56,232 nt of DNA from Candidatus Thalassarchaeaceae archaeon (GTDB lineage Archaea > Thermoplasmatota > Poseidoniia > Poseidoniales > Thalassarchaeaceae): assembly GCA_030745885.1 (NCBI GenBank), contig JASLNR010000022.1, positions 1 through 56,232 on the forward strand, written 5' to 3'. Both the position numbers and the translations under genes were made by a program. This document shows, in pieces, positions 27,378 to 36,258 of this stretch. Positions within the stretch are counted from its first letter, which is position 1. Every line of letters begins with the position of its first letter. The notes under the pieces were generated by a model. That model was not told where the DNA came from. It was given only the letters and a program-made list of their open reading frames with translations, and searched no databases.

Positions 27378-29807
27378 TCAGGCCTCGTCGTCAGCGCGAT
27401 TTTCTTCGGTGCTGGAGGACTCTGCGGCCTCTCCGTCCACGGCTTCCACACCCACTGATTCCCCGTAATAGTATGAAGCGGGCTCGTTTCCAGGTATCTC
27501 CAGCTCCACCATCAACTGCAGATCGTTGGTGCGATGTACGGTGGCACCAGCCGCCGAGAATGCATACACGTAATCCCCCATGAAGATCGAGCGGCGTATG
27601 CTAGTAGTTCCGGACCACCAAGAGGACAGGCCGTCCTCGTTGTAGAACTCGGAGTGCTCGACCTCCCCGTGAGTCGAGAGAGTGCCGTTCTCAGCATCCA
27701 CATTGATCATCTTGAGCATCGAGACGAACTGATATCCGGAAAACGAGTAGATCCTGCCGTCGATTTCGATCTCGTCGTACACGTACCTATGTGTGGATAG
27801 AGGCACTGCCAGGAGTGACTCAGGTGCCCAGTAGGTGAAGGCCTTGTGCTCGTAGGTGGCCTCGGAGTATGACCACGACCAGCCGCAAGAGCGGATGTCC
27901 TCGCAGTTATCATCAGTGTAAGCCGGCGTCAACGGGATAGTATCGGAGAGGGTGGGATTGCTGGTGTCACTGACGTCGAACAGGGAGACTTGGGTCGTGG
28001 ACCAGTCTAGGCCCTCTCCACCCTCTCCACCAGCGATTCCGATCGTGAGCAGGGTGTTTTCATCGACCGGGTGGATGTATGTTGACACTCCTGGCACCTC
28101 GAGCTCGCCCAAGACCGTGGGGTCGGTCGGATCAGACAGGTCGAGGACCCAAAGTGGGTCCATGTTCATGAAAGTCACGAGGTAGCCGCGTTCGCCGACG
28201 AAGCGAGCGCTCCAGATGGTCTCGCCCTCGGCAATGCCCCCGACGAAGCCAACTTGGGAGAGCAGTCCCCCGTCATCGTCCTGCAGGATGGTCACCTGGT
28301 TGCTGGGACCGGTCCATATCGGCTCGCCGTTCTCGTCCAGTTCAGCCGAAAGCCACCATCTCCCCCATAGGTCGGAGGTAGAGGCCACCCTGATCGAGCC
28401 CTCGTACTCGCTCATGGAGAACTGGTCTTGCACTGTGCCGTTCACCCGTCCTGAAGCGGAGTAGGTGGTGTGGTTCGCATCGCTGATGTCGAAGGAGTGG
28501 ATATTTGTCGCGTCATCCCAGCCCGAGTTCCTCCAGAACCACCACCAGTCGTTAGCGGGTTCTGCGAGAACCAAGGTGTCCTGTGAGGCGTATACGTGAG
28601 CCCACGTGGAGGTAATGTGATCGACCTCGAGCGAAACGTCGTCACTGAGCATCTGAATGGTCATGATGGTAGTGAAACCCCGACCGGCGCTGTCGGCGCT
28701 GGCTGAGAACTCGGTACATTGCTCGTATGTGAGCGGATGCATCTTGAGCTCACTATCGCTCATCTCGTATATGTGAGGAACAAAGTCGCCCAGGGTTAGG
28801 GCTGCGATGGCCTGCTCGTTGTGCAGGATGGTTGCGTTCATGCTCTCGTTCCACATGTCCATCCTCTTGTCGATGTCGTCCTCGGCCCAGTAATCAGAGG
28901 TTAGTTCGACCCAAGTCCGGATCCCATCGAAGTAAGTCCACAGGTGCGTTACCGAGCGAACCGTGCCGTCCACCATCCTAGCGGTGTGGTAATCGCCCTC
29001 GATATACAGCTCCCTCTCAATGCTGGGAGCGGTGCGGTCAGTGATGTCGACTACAGTGTACTTCACGAGGTTCTGGACTCGCATGTACGTGTACGAGTAG
29101 TCCTCCTCGCCCTTCTCCGAGGTGACCGTGACCTCCTCTGCCATGACATTCCTGAGTTCGCTATCATCGGGCAGGCCCCAGTAGTATATCGAGGAGGCGA
29201 TGACCAATCGGTCGCCGTCAATCATCATCTGGGTGGGATTTCCCTCGATGGTGAGGTTTGACTCGAGTGTCAGGTTGCCGAACTCGGGAACCCCCATTAT
29301 CAGCAGCAATTGCCCATTCAACATGTAGATGTGGTAGCCATCGGTCTTGAGGAAGTCCGCTTCGTCGACCCCTGCTTCCTGGTTGTTTGTCCCAGAGAAC
29401 TCTCCCTCACGAGAGCTGGTCGCCTCGCTGCCTGACTGGGATGCCGCAGAATCGTCAGCTGCCATCTCGGCCACCGGAGCGCCGCCGTCGAATTCGACGT
29501 CCTCGACCCAGATTCCGGTCCTCCAAGGCTCGGTGACCCAATGCCAGTAGCTTTCCTGGTCTAAGGAGACGATCATCTCCTCGTAGACAGCCCGCTGCAG
29601 GTCCTCGAGGAGGGTATCGCAGGCATCGTAGCTGTGCAGACCTGGGGAGGAGCGAGTGCGTTCGGGCATTTCCAGTTGCGGGTAGTCGCCCTCGAGGGCG
29701 TCTATCGTCTGGCCGATGTCCTCGATAATCTCATCTACGGTCTCGAGGCATCCTGCGCTCAGCAGCACGACGAGAATGAGCATCGCGTTAGTGGTTCGGT
29801 TGTCCAT
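27378..29807 (-). CDS. secreted beta-propeller lipoprotein (PF09826/COG4880-like)
   Basis: From the ATG at 29807 this is an 809-residue exported protein with a lipoprotein signal, MLILVVLLSAGCLETVDE. The LSAGC lipobox predicts lipid attachment at that Cys and display on the outer face of the membrane. The mature part matches secreted proteins with a C-terminal beta-propeller distantly related to WD40 repeats. Visible are EADFLKTDGYHIYMLNGQLLLIM, VNGTVQDQFSMSEYEGSIRVAST, ETIWSARFVGERGYLVTFMNMDPLWVLDLSDPTDPTVLGELEVPGVSTYIHPVDENTLL-type blades read in shorter pieces. Its true ligand is unknown. It follows the membrane winged-helix gene by 74 bases on the same strand, suggesting it may be that regulator's target or sensor partner. 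An upstream in-frame extension to 29957 lacks signal-like sequence and is not preferred. Confidence 0.8.
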   Translation of the reverse strand: MDNRTTNAMLILVVLLSAGCLETVDEIIEDIGQTIDALEGDYPQLEMPERTRSSPGLHSYDACDTLLEDLQRAVYEEMIVSLDQESYWHWVTEPWRTGIWVEDVEFDGGAPVAEMAADDSAASQSGSEATSSREGEFSGTNNQEAGVDEADFLKTDGYHIYMLNGQLLLIMGVPEFGNLTLESNLTIEGNPTQMMIDGDRLVIASSIYYWGLPDDSELRNVMAEEVTVTSEKGEEDYSYTYMRVQNLVKYTVVDITDRTAPSIERELYIEGDYHTARMVDGTVRSVTHLWTYFDGIRTWVELTSDYWAEDDIDKRMDMWNESMNATILHNEQAIAALTLGDFVPHIYEMSDSELKMHPLTYEQCTEFSASADSAGRGFTTIMTIQMLSDDVSLEVDHITSTWAHVYASQDTLVLAEPANDWWWFWRNSGWDDATNIHSFDISDANHTTYSASGRVNGTVQDQFSMSEYEGSIRVASTSDLWGRWWLSAELDENGEPIWTGPSNQVTILQDDDGGLLSQVGFVGGIAEGETIWSARFVGERGYLVTFMNMDPLWVLDLSDPTDPTVLGELEVPGVSTYIHPVDENTLLTIGIAGGEGGEGLDWSTTQVSLFDVSDTSNPTLSDTIPLTPAYTDDNCEDIRSCGWSWSYSEATYEHKAFTYWAPESLLAVPLSTHRYVYDEIEIDGRIYSFSGYQFVSMLKMINVDAENGTLSTHGEVEHSEFYNEDGLSSWWSGTTSIRRSIFMGDYVYAFSAAGATVHRTNDLQLMVELEIPGNEPASYYYGESVGVEAVDGEAAESSSTEENRADDEA

Positions 29808-29881
29808 GGAACTGGGGGAAATCGCACCCCATATCAAGCGGTTGGTATGATGATTGGACAAAGGGGCCTCATTATCCAGGC

Positions 29882-30727
29882 TCAAGTTGCCGCCTCGGAG
29901 CTCGAGACACTGAGGGAAGACAGTAGGGCTAACTGGCCTTCCTCGGAGAGTCTCCAAGGTGGACGACGCGCTCCGGCGGCTGCCTCCACCATTCCAGCGT
30001 TGCGTAATTCTCTAATGTGGTGACTCAAGAGTTGCCGTGAAATCTCCAGATTCTTCCTGACTTCGGTGCCAGAAATCCCAACGTTGCCAGAATTGGCTAT
30101 GACCTCCAATATAGCGAGGCGCGTTCCAATGATGGGATTCCTGATTCTGCCAACCTCTTCGCGAGAAAGGGAAGCGATGGCATAGCGCCGGAGCTTGCCA
30201 TCCCTCCATGAGATGACCTCCCCCTGAGATTCGAGCACATGCAAGTGGTACGCAGTGACTCCGTTAGCTAGTCCGAGTGCGTCCCTCATGGCCGAGAAGT
30301 GAATGCCGGCGTTGGCCTCCAGATATCCCAGGATGCGGCCCCTAGTAAGCAGGTCGTCGCCGTTTCCCCTCATTGCAAGCATCGGAGCCAATAGTGCAAC
30401 GAGGACCGTAACGCGAATCGCCTCGGAAACAGATGCCGCGATTGTGAGGGAGCCGAGTGTTCCCGCTCCCCCAGCAATCAACCCGAACGAAAGGTCCGAG
30501 AAGGTGCTGACGGAATCGTCGGATTCGGCTTCTAGCATCGGTGCTCTTGCCCCTTCCGCTTCATCGTCCGAATCCCCTGATTCGGTAGCCATGGCACTAT
30601 CGAAATTGAGTTCGTTTGTTTCCTCCGGAACGGGATCAGTTCCGTTGTACTGATATATCCAGCCTCCCGCAGCCAAGGAAGCGATTGCGAACAAAGTGAG
30701 TACGCGCACAGCGGAAACGTCATTCAT
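29882..30727 (-). CDS. membrane-anchored tandem winged-helix transcriptional regulator
   Basis: The 281-residue protein looks like a one-component membrane regulator. An N-terminal membrane helix (VRVLTLFAIASLAAGGWIY) leads into an acidic extracytoplasmic loop of about 75 residues that opens with YNGTDPV. A long hydrophobic stretch (FGLIAGGAGTLGSLTIAAS and then VTVLVALLAPMLAM) brings the chain back. Two winged-helix units follow: HFSAMRDALGLANGVTAYHLHVLESQGEV with a wing SWRDGKLRRYAI, and GISGTEVRKNLEISRQLLSHHIRELRNAGMV with ARRPPWRLSEEG. For the DNA-binding part to be cytoplasmic the second hydrophobic stretch must cross once. The ATG at 30727 is chosen; an ATG at 30763 would add 12 residues. 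Ligand and targets are unknown. Confidence 0.78.
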   Translation of the reverse strand: MNDVSAVRVLTLFAIASLAAGGWIYQYNGTDPVPEETNELNFDSAMATESGDSDDEAEGARAPMLEAESDDSVSTFSDLSFGLIAGGAGTLGSLTIAASVSEAIRVTVLVALLAPMLAMRGNGDDLLTRGRILGYLEANAGIHFSAMRDALGLANGVTAYHLHVLESQGEVISWRDGKLRRYAIASLSREEVGRIRNPIIGTRLAILEVIANSGNVGISGTEVRKNLEISRQLLSHHIRELRNAGMVEAAAGARRPPWRLSEEGQLALLSSLSVSSSEAAT

Positions 30728-30791
30728 CGTGCCTCGGTGACCGGACTCGCCTTTGACTGACATGGTAAGAAGATTTGACAATCCCAGTGTG

Positions 30792-30986
30792 TCACAATCC
30801 CGGCACAGGAGGGTTTGGACGGGGGGGGAGTTCGATTGCGATGGGGAAAATTGGCGCTGGCTCGTCCGGTTCCTCCTCATTATCACTCGTCGTCTCAACG
30901 TCAGCAGCTAACTCTCCGGTGACGAGGCATCGTGTGCCGTCCAAGAAAATTAGCGCGGCAACCTGCAGGTCCAGTGTTTGGTCCAT
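30792..30986 (-). CDS. small acidic/proline-rich hypothetical protein (64 aa)
   Basis: No family is recognised. The 64 residues run from a hydrophobic-core start (MDQTLDLQVAALIFLDGT) through an acidic centre (SDNEEEPDEPAPIF) to a proline-rich end (PPRPNPPVPGL). Reality is supported by a TATA-like box centred 28 bases before the ATG, by ordinary codon choices for this window, and by its place 64 bases upstream of the membrane regulator on the same strand. A membrane helix is not evident. It could be a small regulatory partner of the regulator, or a leader-type ORF. An overlapping plus-strand frame is less convincing. Confidence 0.5.
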   Translation of the reverse strand: MDQTLDLQVAALIFLDGTRCLVTGELAADVETTSDNEEEPDEPAPIFPIAIELPPRPNPPVPGL

Positions 30987-31010
30987 GGAACGGCTATCAT
31001 CAGCATTTGC

Positions 31011-31018
31011 GATATAAG
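31011..31018 (-). promoter_or_regulatory. TATA-like box before the 64-aa gene / regulator unit
   Basis: CTTATATC on the minus strand is centred about 28 bases before the ATG at 30986. This is the expected spacing for a leaderless archaeal transcript, and it would make this the promoter for the small protein, the membrane regulator and perhaps the lipoprotein. It is a positional inference. Confidence 0.5.
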
Positions 31019-31072
31019 CGGATTGGCTGCGTGAGTAATCACTGCATCACAAATATCGACTGATTGCGCCAA

Positions 31073-31147
31073 TGGTGCGGATAGCGGGAATCGAACCCGC
31101 GTTGGCAGGTTGGGAACCTGCAGTCATAACCACTAGACCATATCCGC
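31073..31147 (-). tRNA. tRNA-Gly (CCC), CCA encoded
   Basis: The minus strand folds into a standard tRNA: acceptor GCGGATA pairing with TATCCGC, anticodon stem GCAGG/CCTGC with loop TTCCCAA, and T arm GCGGG-TTCGATT-CCCGC. The anticodon CCC reads GGG glycine codons. Discriminator A is followed by encoded CCA (31073-31075). No intron is seen. It lies between the 64-residue gene and the helical-repeat membrane protein, all on the minus strand. Confidence 0.95.
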
Positions 31148-31219
31148 CGGGGCATGGCGAATGCATGCAGGTAATTGAGCGCGACGGTGGCCCATCATCG
31201 ACCCATGGGAATCTATCGG

Positions 31220-32962
31220 CTACGCCCTTCTCCTAAGGGATTCGATGGCCGCATCGGCTACTCCCAGAGCCTCGAGGCAGGTCTGTAACTCTCCCCTCTC
31301 CAGAGCCTGTTCGGCATCGGCGATGGTCTTCTCAGCCTCCATCCTGCTACTGTCACCAGGGCCGATGCCCGACGAGTCTAGCCGCTTCCTCAAGGCCAGC
31401 CAATCCCCCTGTAGGAAGTCAAGCATCTCCTTTGTTTCGCTGCGCTCAGATTCGAACGCGTCGAGGTCTGAGGTCAAGTTGCCCAATGACTCGGAGGCCT
31501 CGACCCACTTCTCCTCGTCGGCCATCGATACTAGGGAATCAAGCCTCTCTTCCCATTCTGGCCTCGCCACGCCCCGTGGGAACCTCTCCTCGATCTGCTT
31601 CCTCTGCCGAAGTGACCTTTGGACTTCCTTCATAGCATCGGATATCTGTCTAATCTCCCTCGAGATGCTGTTAGCAAGCCCCTTTGCCAAGGCCGAATCG
31701 CCCGCTTTCATGGCCTCCTTGGCCTCGGCGAGTCGCTTGGTACTCTTGACTGGAATGTTGCCCTCTGCTGCAGCCAGAGCGTGCTCGGCGTCGTCAATCG
31801 CCCTTGTTGCCTCGTCGTGAATGTCCCCTATGCTATCCATATGAGCCGCGATCGAAGATACGATGGCGAGTGCCTCCTCGGGCTCCTCGTTGTCCATGGC
31901 CTCCTTGGCCGCACTCAGGATGGCCCGCACGCTCTCGACCATGTGCCCGCTCTCGCTGCCAATTGCCGCCTCGGCATCGGCGATGGCATCGGTCGCGGAG
32001 CGCCAGTGCTCCTCAATCTGATTTGCTCTGGCCTTGGCCGTGCGCAAGAGTTTCTCAGCCTCACGAAGCGAGCCGTGCTCTGCCTCCCTCAGTGCGAGGT
32101 CGTAGAATCGCCTGGGTCCCTCCGGGACGTTGGAAACGCGTTCCGCGCGTTCGATGGCCTCCTTGGCGTCGTCACGGATCGCTCCGAGATCCTCTCTCAA
32201 GGCGAGGATTCGCTCTGCCTCGCGCTCTGCCTCGGCGAGCATCATCATCCCCCTCTCGGGGTCGTCCCAACCCTCTTCGCGGGCGGACTTGAGCAGAGAG
32301 GCAGGCTGCTGCATTCCGGGATTCCTAAATTGGAGCTCCAGCAGGCGCACCTCTGACTCCTTGAGGCGCCCGGCGAACGCCTTGCGCTCGTCGTGAAGGT
32401 CGTCCTTGGCCCGCATATCCGGGACAATGGTAGCCAGCGAAGGGATGACGACGATTCCCCATGCCAATGGATCGGTTGTCGAAGAGAGGATGGGCAGCGC
32501 GATGCCGAGGCCGGCGAGGGAGGTCAGCCCCCTCCAGCGCCGCGTCTTGAGGGTCGCACCAAGTATCAATTGTGAAGAACGCCATAATGCCAAGACCACC
32601 ACGAGCATGATGGTCAGGGGCAGCAATTCGGCGTTCTGGCCATGCTGGATCGCCGTGAAAGCAAGCAGAGGGGGCCATGTCACGTTTCCTGCTGTGGCGA
32701 TTCTCGAGCGCTCCATCGGTCCGAACTCGACCAGGTCGGGTAGTAAGATCGCTGCCGAGAACATCAGAACCACAGGACCGAACCTCAGTAACGAGTCGGA
32801 CTCGCTACCCATAGATCCCAGCAGCCACCAGGCTCCAGCAACCACTAGAAGAAAGGTGCCCGCCAGAGCTGCTTTCTCCACGCGTCTGCGATGCTCTGCG
32901 ATGACCCTATCGGGATAGTCCGGGAGCATGACCACACTGTTTGGTGTCAAAGAGGGGGTCAA
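31220..32962 (-). CDS. membrane-anchored helical-repeat protein of unknown function
   Basis: No family is recognised. The first 190 residues hold about five or six hydrophobic segments (for example GTFLLVVAGAWWLLGSM, FGPVVLMFSAAILLPDL and LLPLTIMLVVVLALW). The remaining 390 are charged, almost entirely helical, and built from loosely repeated hairpins. Their pattern is A.eAi..Ae....g....A..ll..A, seen in TKRLAEAKEAMKAGDSALAKGLANSI and AEKTIADAEQALERGELQTCLEAL. Such repeats often scaffold other proteins. The long frame starts with TTG at 32962; the ATG at 32929 (MLPDYPDRV) is equally possible. It ends a minus-strand run with the surface protein and sugar kinase upstream (31 bases to the former), suggesting an operon. 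Function cannot be inferred. Confidence 0.7.
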   Translation of the reverse strand: MTPSLTPNSVVMLPDYPDRVIAEHRRRVEKAALAGTFLLVVAGAWWLLGSMGSESDSLLRFGPVVLMFSAAILLPDLVEFGPMERSRIATAGNVTWPPLLAFTAIQHGQNAELLPLTIMLVVVLALWRSSQLILGATLKTRRWRGLTSLAGLGIALPILSSTTDPLAWGIVVIPSLATIVPDMRAKDDLHDERKAFAGRLKESEVRLLELQFRNPGMQQPASLLKSAREEGWDDPERGMMMLAEAEREAERILALREDLGAIRDDAKEAIERAERVSNVPEGPRRFYDLALREAEHGSLREAEKLLRTAKARANQIEEHWRSATDAIADAEAAIGSESGHMVESVRAILSAAKEAMDNEEPEEALAIVSSIAAHMDSIGDIHDEATRAIDDAEHALAAAEGNIPVKSTKRLAEAKEAMKAGDSALAKGLANSISREIRQISDAMKEVQRSLRQRKQIEERFPRGVARPEWEERLDSLVSMADEEKWVEASESLGNLTSDLDAFESERSETKEMLDFLQGDWLALRKRLDSSGIGPGDSSRMEAEKTIADAEQALERGELQTCLEALGVADAAIESLRRRA

Positions 32963-32992
32963 TAGGTATGCGGTAGGCTGAGTGATGCCTAA

Positions 32993-35161
32993 TCACAAAT
33001 CCGATGAGGATTTCCTAAGGGTATACAGCATGGCAATGATTAGCAGCAACACCGCAACCAAGGCGCCCGACTGGGAGCCCTCGGCCACTTGGATACCCAG
33101 ATCGATGCTGTATTCTAGAGGGATTTCTCCGTGGGTTCCGGCAATGGCGCTGTCCCACTCGACCTTGAGTCCTTCGAGGCTCTCGTTAAAGAGGACGAAT
33201 TCGAATACGATGGTCGAAGAGGACGCGCCGCCTTCCAGCGTGGCGCCAGGGAATTCCTCGTACCTGCTGCAGTTGCCCCCGAAGCAAACCCTCGCAAAGG
33301 ACGGGTCAGAGCCCTGATTCTGAATCTGGGCCGTGAAGTTCACACTACAGGGATAGCAGCCATCGCTCTCTATGTCGGTGACTTCTGAAAGCGACTGGTC
33401 GGTGACGACCAGATGCGCCCCCCTCATCGGGTGAACAAGGAGATCATACGACTCCGTCCTAGTGTTTCCTGAGGAGTCGGTAGCCGATGCGATTACCTTG
33501 TGATTACCGAGTCCGAGTAGCGAGGAGTTGACATCGAGAGTCTCGATGCTGGACCAATCAACGTTGGTCACCAAATCCGTACCGTCTACGGAGACGGTCC
33601 AAGTGAGGTTCACAATGGCATCGAGGTCATCAAACGACTTCGAGAATTCCAGTTGGAACACGTCGTTCTCGTGGGCCTCGTCGTCTTGCTTGAGCGGGAT
33701 GCCATTTACCATCACGTCCATCATAATAGTCGGGGGGTTTGCATCCAAGACTCTGATTACCCACTCTTCATAGGCGATATTTCCTGCATCATCAGAGAGT
33801 TGTAGGAGCATGCTGTACGAAGTGGGGTCCCTAGATTGGTGCCGCTCCTCTATTCCGAGGTGGGCCCCGTTCACGTCGGCACCCTGATTGGCAGTGAACT
33901 GGAAGGTCTTCTGCTGGACTCCCAACTGCCTCCAGCCCTCGGAGATATTGGTGAACAACTCCAGTTTTACGGGAAGTCCCATCTCGTCGGAGGCATTGAC
34001 ATCGAAAATCAGTTCACTTCCGGCATCAACCTCGACGACGAACTCAGAGAGATCATGCACTCGCTGTTCAGAGCCTGTTACAACCGAAAGAGCGCCGGTC
34101 CATTCCGGAAGGATGCCATCGATCCCGACGTTGTCGTACCAGTGCGAGGCCATCCCATGTGAGTCGGTGCACGATGCTACCAAGCTTGCGACATCACCGT
34201 GAGAGAATCCATGATCGATAGGGGAGAAATCGAACCATGGGTTCTGGAAAGTGGCGAGAATCGACTCGTCCTTGCTCACGGACCATTCTATGAGTGGTGA
34301 TTCCAAGGGTCCGTCGTTGCACATAGCGGAGAACGACGAGTGAGTATCGAGGGGTATTGTGGAGGAGGTTGTTGGGAATCTCGAGGCAGAAATCGAAGGC
34401 GGGAAGTTCTCACCGATAGTGATTCTGATGTCATAGGCCACAGGTGCTTGGGAGCGGTTTACAGTGAAGTTCCTAGGCTCACCGCTGAATATCTCGATCA
34501 TCGGACTGAACTGGATCTCCCAATTCTCGGGGAGGGTGATGCTGAGAGGCAGCTCTTCGATGAGGGCACCGACCCTGGGAAGGTCGAGGATCCTCATGGT
34601 TCGGCCGTCAGTCACACCGGTCAGGTTTGCCGATTCGGACCACCTCCATGTGCCGTTGGAAGCATTGACCGGCCCAGCTTCAGGTGGTTCGACGGCCACT
34701 TCGTTCCCTGAGGGTGCGCTCATGGGGGTATAATCGAATGTGCAACAGCCGCCCACTGATGCATCGGTCCAATTCCTCGCCAAGGCTACCATAGCGGCGA
34801 AGTCGTTCGCTTCCGAGGAATCCACCCAACCATCGGAGTCACCCAAGTACAGGTCAATCTGCTCCCTGAGACCAAGGGATTGGTTCTCCAGTAGGTCTGT
34901 GCCATATTCTTCGGAGACAGTAGCCTGTGCAAACCACGTTGCTGACAATGATGAGCTTGCTGCAATGGGTGCACTAAAATTCAGGAATGACTGGCCTTGT
35001 ACCGGGTCAGTCCCGTTGTAGGAGGTCGAGGATTGGGGTGCTCGGGGGTCGCCCAATGAGGAGCCTTCTGGGATGACGAAATAGGCCATCAGAGCCGTCG
35101 ATGAGACCAATAAGAAACACAGCGTAACGCAAGCATTGGCATAGCGTTCCATTTCTTTCAC
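32993..35161 (-). CDS. large cell-surface protein with CARDB-like domain and C-terminal membrane anchor
   Basis: The 722-residue protein has an N-terminal signal/anchor (CVTLCFLLVSSTALMAYFVI) and an external motif YNGTDPVQGQSFLNF. An EF-hand-like acidic loop (GDSDGWVDSSEA) follows, then several immunoglobulin-like beta-sandwich stretches typical of surface proteins (for example YEEWVIRVLDANPPTIMM and LGLGNHKVIASATDSSGNT). Near the C terminus SVNFTAQIQNQGSDPSFARV is CARDB-like. A final helix ALVAVLLLIIAMLYTLRKSSS anchors it with a short basic tail inside. It overlaps the upstream GHMP kinase stop by four bases (ATGA), so it is translationally coupled to a sugar-phosphate kinase. A role in surface adhesion or glycosylated surface structure is inference only. 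Confidence 0.75.
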   Translation of the reverse strand: MKEMERYANACVTLCFLLVSSTALMAYFVIPEGSSLGDPRAPQSSTSYNGTDPVQGQSFLNFSAPIAASSSLSATWFAQATVSEEYGTDLLENQSLGLREQIDLYLGDSDGWVDSSEANDFAAMVALARNWTDASVGGCCTFDYTPMSAPSGNEVAVEPPEAGPVNASNGTWRWSESANLTGVTDGRTMRILDLPRVGALIEELPLSITLPENWEIQFSPMIEIFSGEPRNFTVNRSQAPVAYDIRITIGENFPPSISASRFPTTSSTIPLDTHSSFSAMCNDGPLESPLIEWSVSKDESILATFQNPWFDFSPIDHGFSHGDVASLVASCTDSHGMASHWYDNVGIDGILPEWTGALSVVTGSEQRVHDLSEFVVEVDAGSELIFDVNASDEMGLPVKLELFTNISEGWRQLGVQQKTFQFTANQGADVNGAHLGIEERHQSRDPTSYSMLLQLSDDAGNIAYEEWVIRVLDANPPTIMMDVMVNGIPLKQDDEAHENDVFQLEFSKSFDDLDAIVNLTWTVSVDGTDLVTNVDWSSIETLDVNSSLLGLGNHKVIASATDSSGNTRTESYDLLVHPMRGAHLVVTDQSLSEVTDIESDGCYPCSVNFTAQIQNQGSDPSFARVCFGGNCSRYEEFPGATLEGGASSSTIVFEFVLFNESLEGLKVEWDSAIAGTHGEIPLEYSIDLGIQVAEGSQSGALVAVLLLIIAMLYTLRKSSSDL

Positions 35162-36144
35162 CTATGACCCATGCCATGGATGATTGTTGAGCCGTCGAAG
35201 TCGATTCCCAGAGGCAAGAGGACATTGGCGGATCCCAGTTCCCGGGCGAGCGTTTCCCTGAGACTGGCATCCCCATGGACAAGAAGGAATCCTCCAGCGC
35301 CCGCACCTAGCAACTTGGCGCCACTCGCACCTAGACTCATAATTCGGTCATACAGGGCGTCAATCTCAACGTTGCTCACGCTGGTCGAGATGCCTCGTTT
35401 ATTGAGCCACGTTTCGTTGAGGAGCAAGCCTAGACCCGTAAGTTCCCCTGACTCAAGCATCTCTCTAGCCTCGTCCGCCTGCATTCTGATGGCGCGCAAT
35501 CGGGCTAATTTGTCACTGGGGTCATCCGATGCCTCGGCTAGAACCAAGCTGGCACTTCGAGTAAGGCCGGTGTAGACGAGGGTGAGCTCGTCCCTGATGG
35601 CGTCGATGGTCTGATCGTTTAGCACGACTGGCTCGACGAGTACGCCGTCAGGGCCGAACCTGATTGAGTTGACTCCACCAAAGGCGGCGGCGTACTGGTC
35701 CTGACGGCCGATGGGGGCACCGAGGACGTCGATCTCGATTTGGCAAGCCTCCTCTGCGAGCTGATCCTTGGAAGCTTGTATTCCGGCGAACGTGTGCAGT
35801 GCGTTGAGCAGTCCCACCGTCACAGAAGACGATGAGCCCAATCCGGTACCACGCCCAGGTATGTCAGCTATGGTTGTGATCTCCACTCCGGAGGTTACTC
35901 CTGTGAGGCGCATAGCCTCCCTCACGAGGTCGTGTTGCACGTCTTCGAGAGTATCGACGAGTTCCATCGAGGAGTATGAGATCCTGATGCTTTCGTCGAA
36001 CCTCGGGTTAAGCGTGACGTACACATACCGATCAAGCGCAATCGAAGTCACCCTGCCCCCTGAAGGCTCAACGAGTGCGAATCCGTCTACGTCGGTGCCG
36101 CCGCCACAAATCGAGACCCTGACGGGGGTTCGGCTGATTATCAT
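35158..36144 (-). CDS. GHMP family sugar kinase (heptose-7-phosphate kinase HddA-like)
   Basis: The product is a cytoplasmic GHMP-superfamily kinase resembling D-glycero-alpha-D-manno-heptose 7-phosphate kinase, which makes nucleotide-activated heptose precursors. The start ISRTPVRVSICGGGTDVDGF, the ATP-binding GRGTGLGSSSSVTVGLLNAL, the IEIDVLGAPIGRQDQYAAAFGGVN stretch (given here in part) and the late SGAKLLGAGAGGFLLV are the family motifs. Length (328) is typical. It is divergent from pyrB with 114 bases between, where a GGCATATGA element could serve either direction. The next gene, a surface protein, overlaps its stop by four bases. Exact sugar substrate (heptose, fucose or other) is not certain. 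Confidence 0.85.
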   Translation of the reverse strand: MIISRTPVRVSICGGGTDVDGFALVEPSGGRVTSIALDRYVYVTLNPRFDESIRISYSSMELVDTLEDVQHDLVREAMRLTGVTSGVEITTIADIPGRGTGLGSSSSVTVGLLNALHTFAGIQASKDQLAEEACQIEIDVLGAPIGRQDQYAAAFGGVNSIRFGPDGVLVEPVVLNDQTIDAIRDELTLVYTGLTRSASLVLAEASDDPSDKLARLRAIRMQADEAREMLESGELTGLGLLLNETWLNKRGISTSVSNVEIDALYDRIMSLGASGAKLLGAGAGGFLLVHGDASLRETLARELGSANVLLPLGIDFDGSTIIHGMGHR

Positions 36145-36258
36145 CGGGCCTCGGGGACAGCGTGCCCCTCATCAAGACGCCGGTATGGCGTCAATTCGTG
36201 ACTCGGTGCCGATGGTAAGGCATATGAGAGGGGCGCCGCCGCGTGGGGCAGGAGAGGC

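Noticed and set aside
30775..31017. 80-codon plus-strand frame overlapping the 64-residue gene
   Set aside because: Its product is Ser-rich without structure, and the minus-strand frame has a TATA-like box at the correct distance and a fitting operon position.
31619..32356. 245-codon plus-strand frame opposite the helical-repeat gene
   Set aside because: It has a Leu/Gly/His-rich composition without domain signs. The minus-strand frame is longer, spans the whole region and has clear helices and membrane segments.
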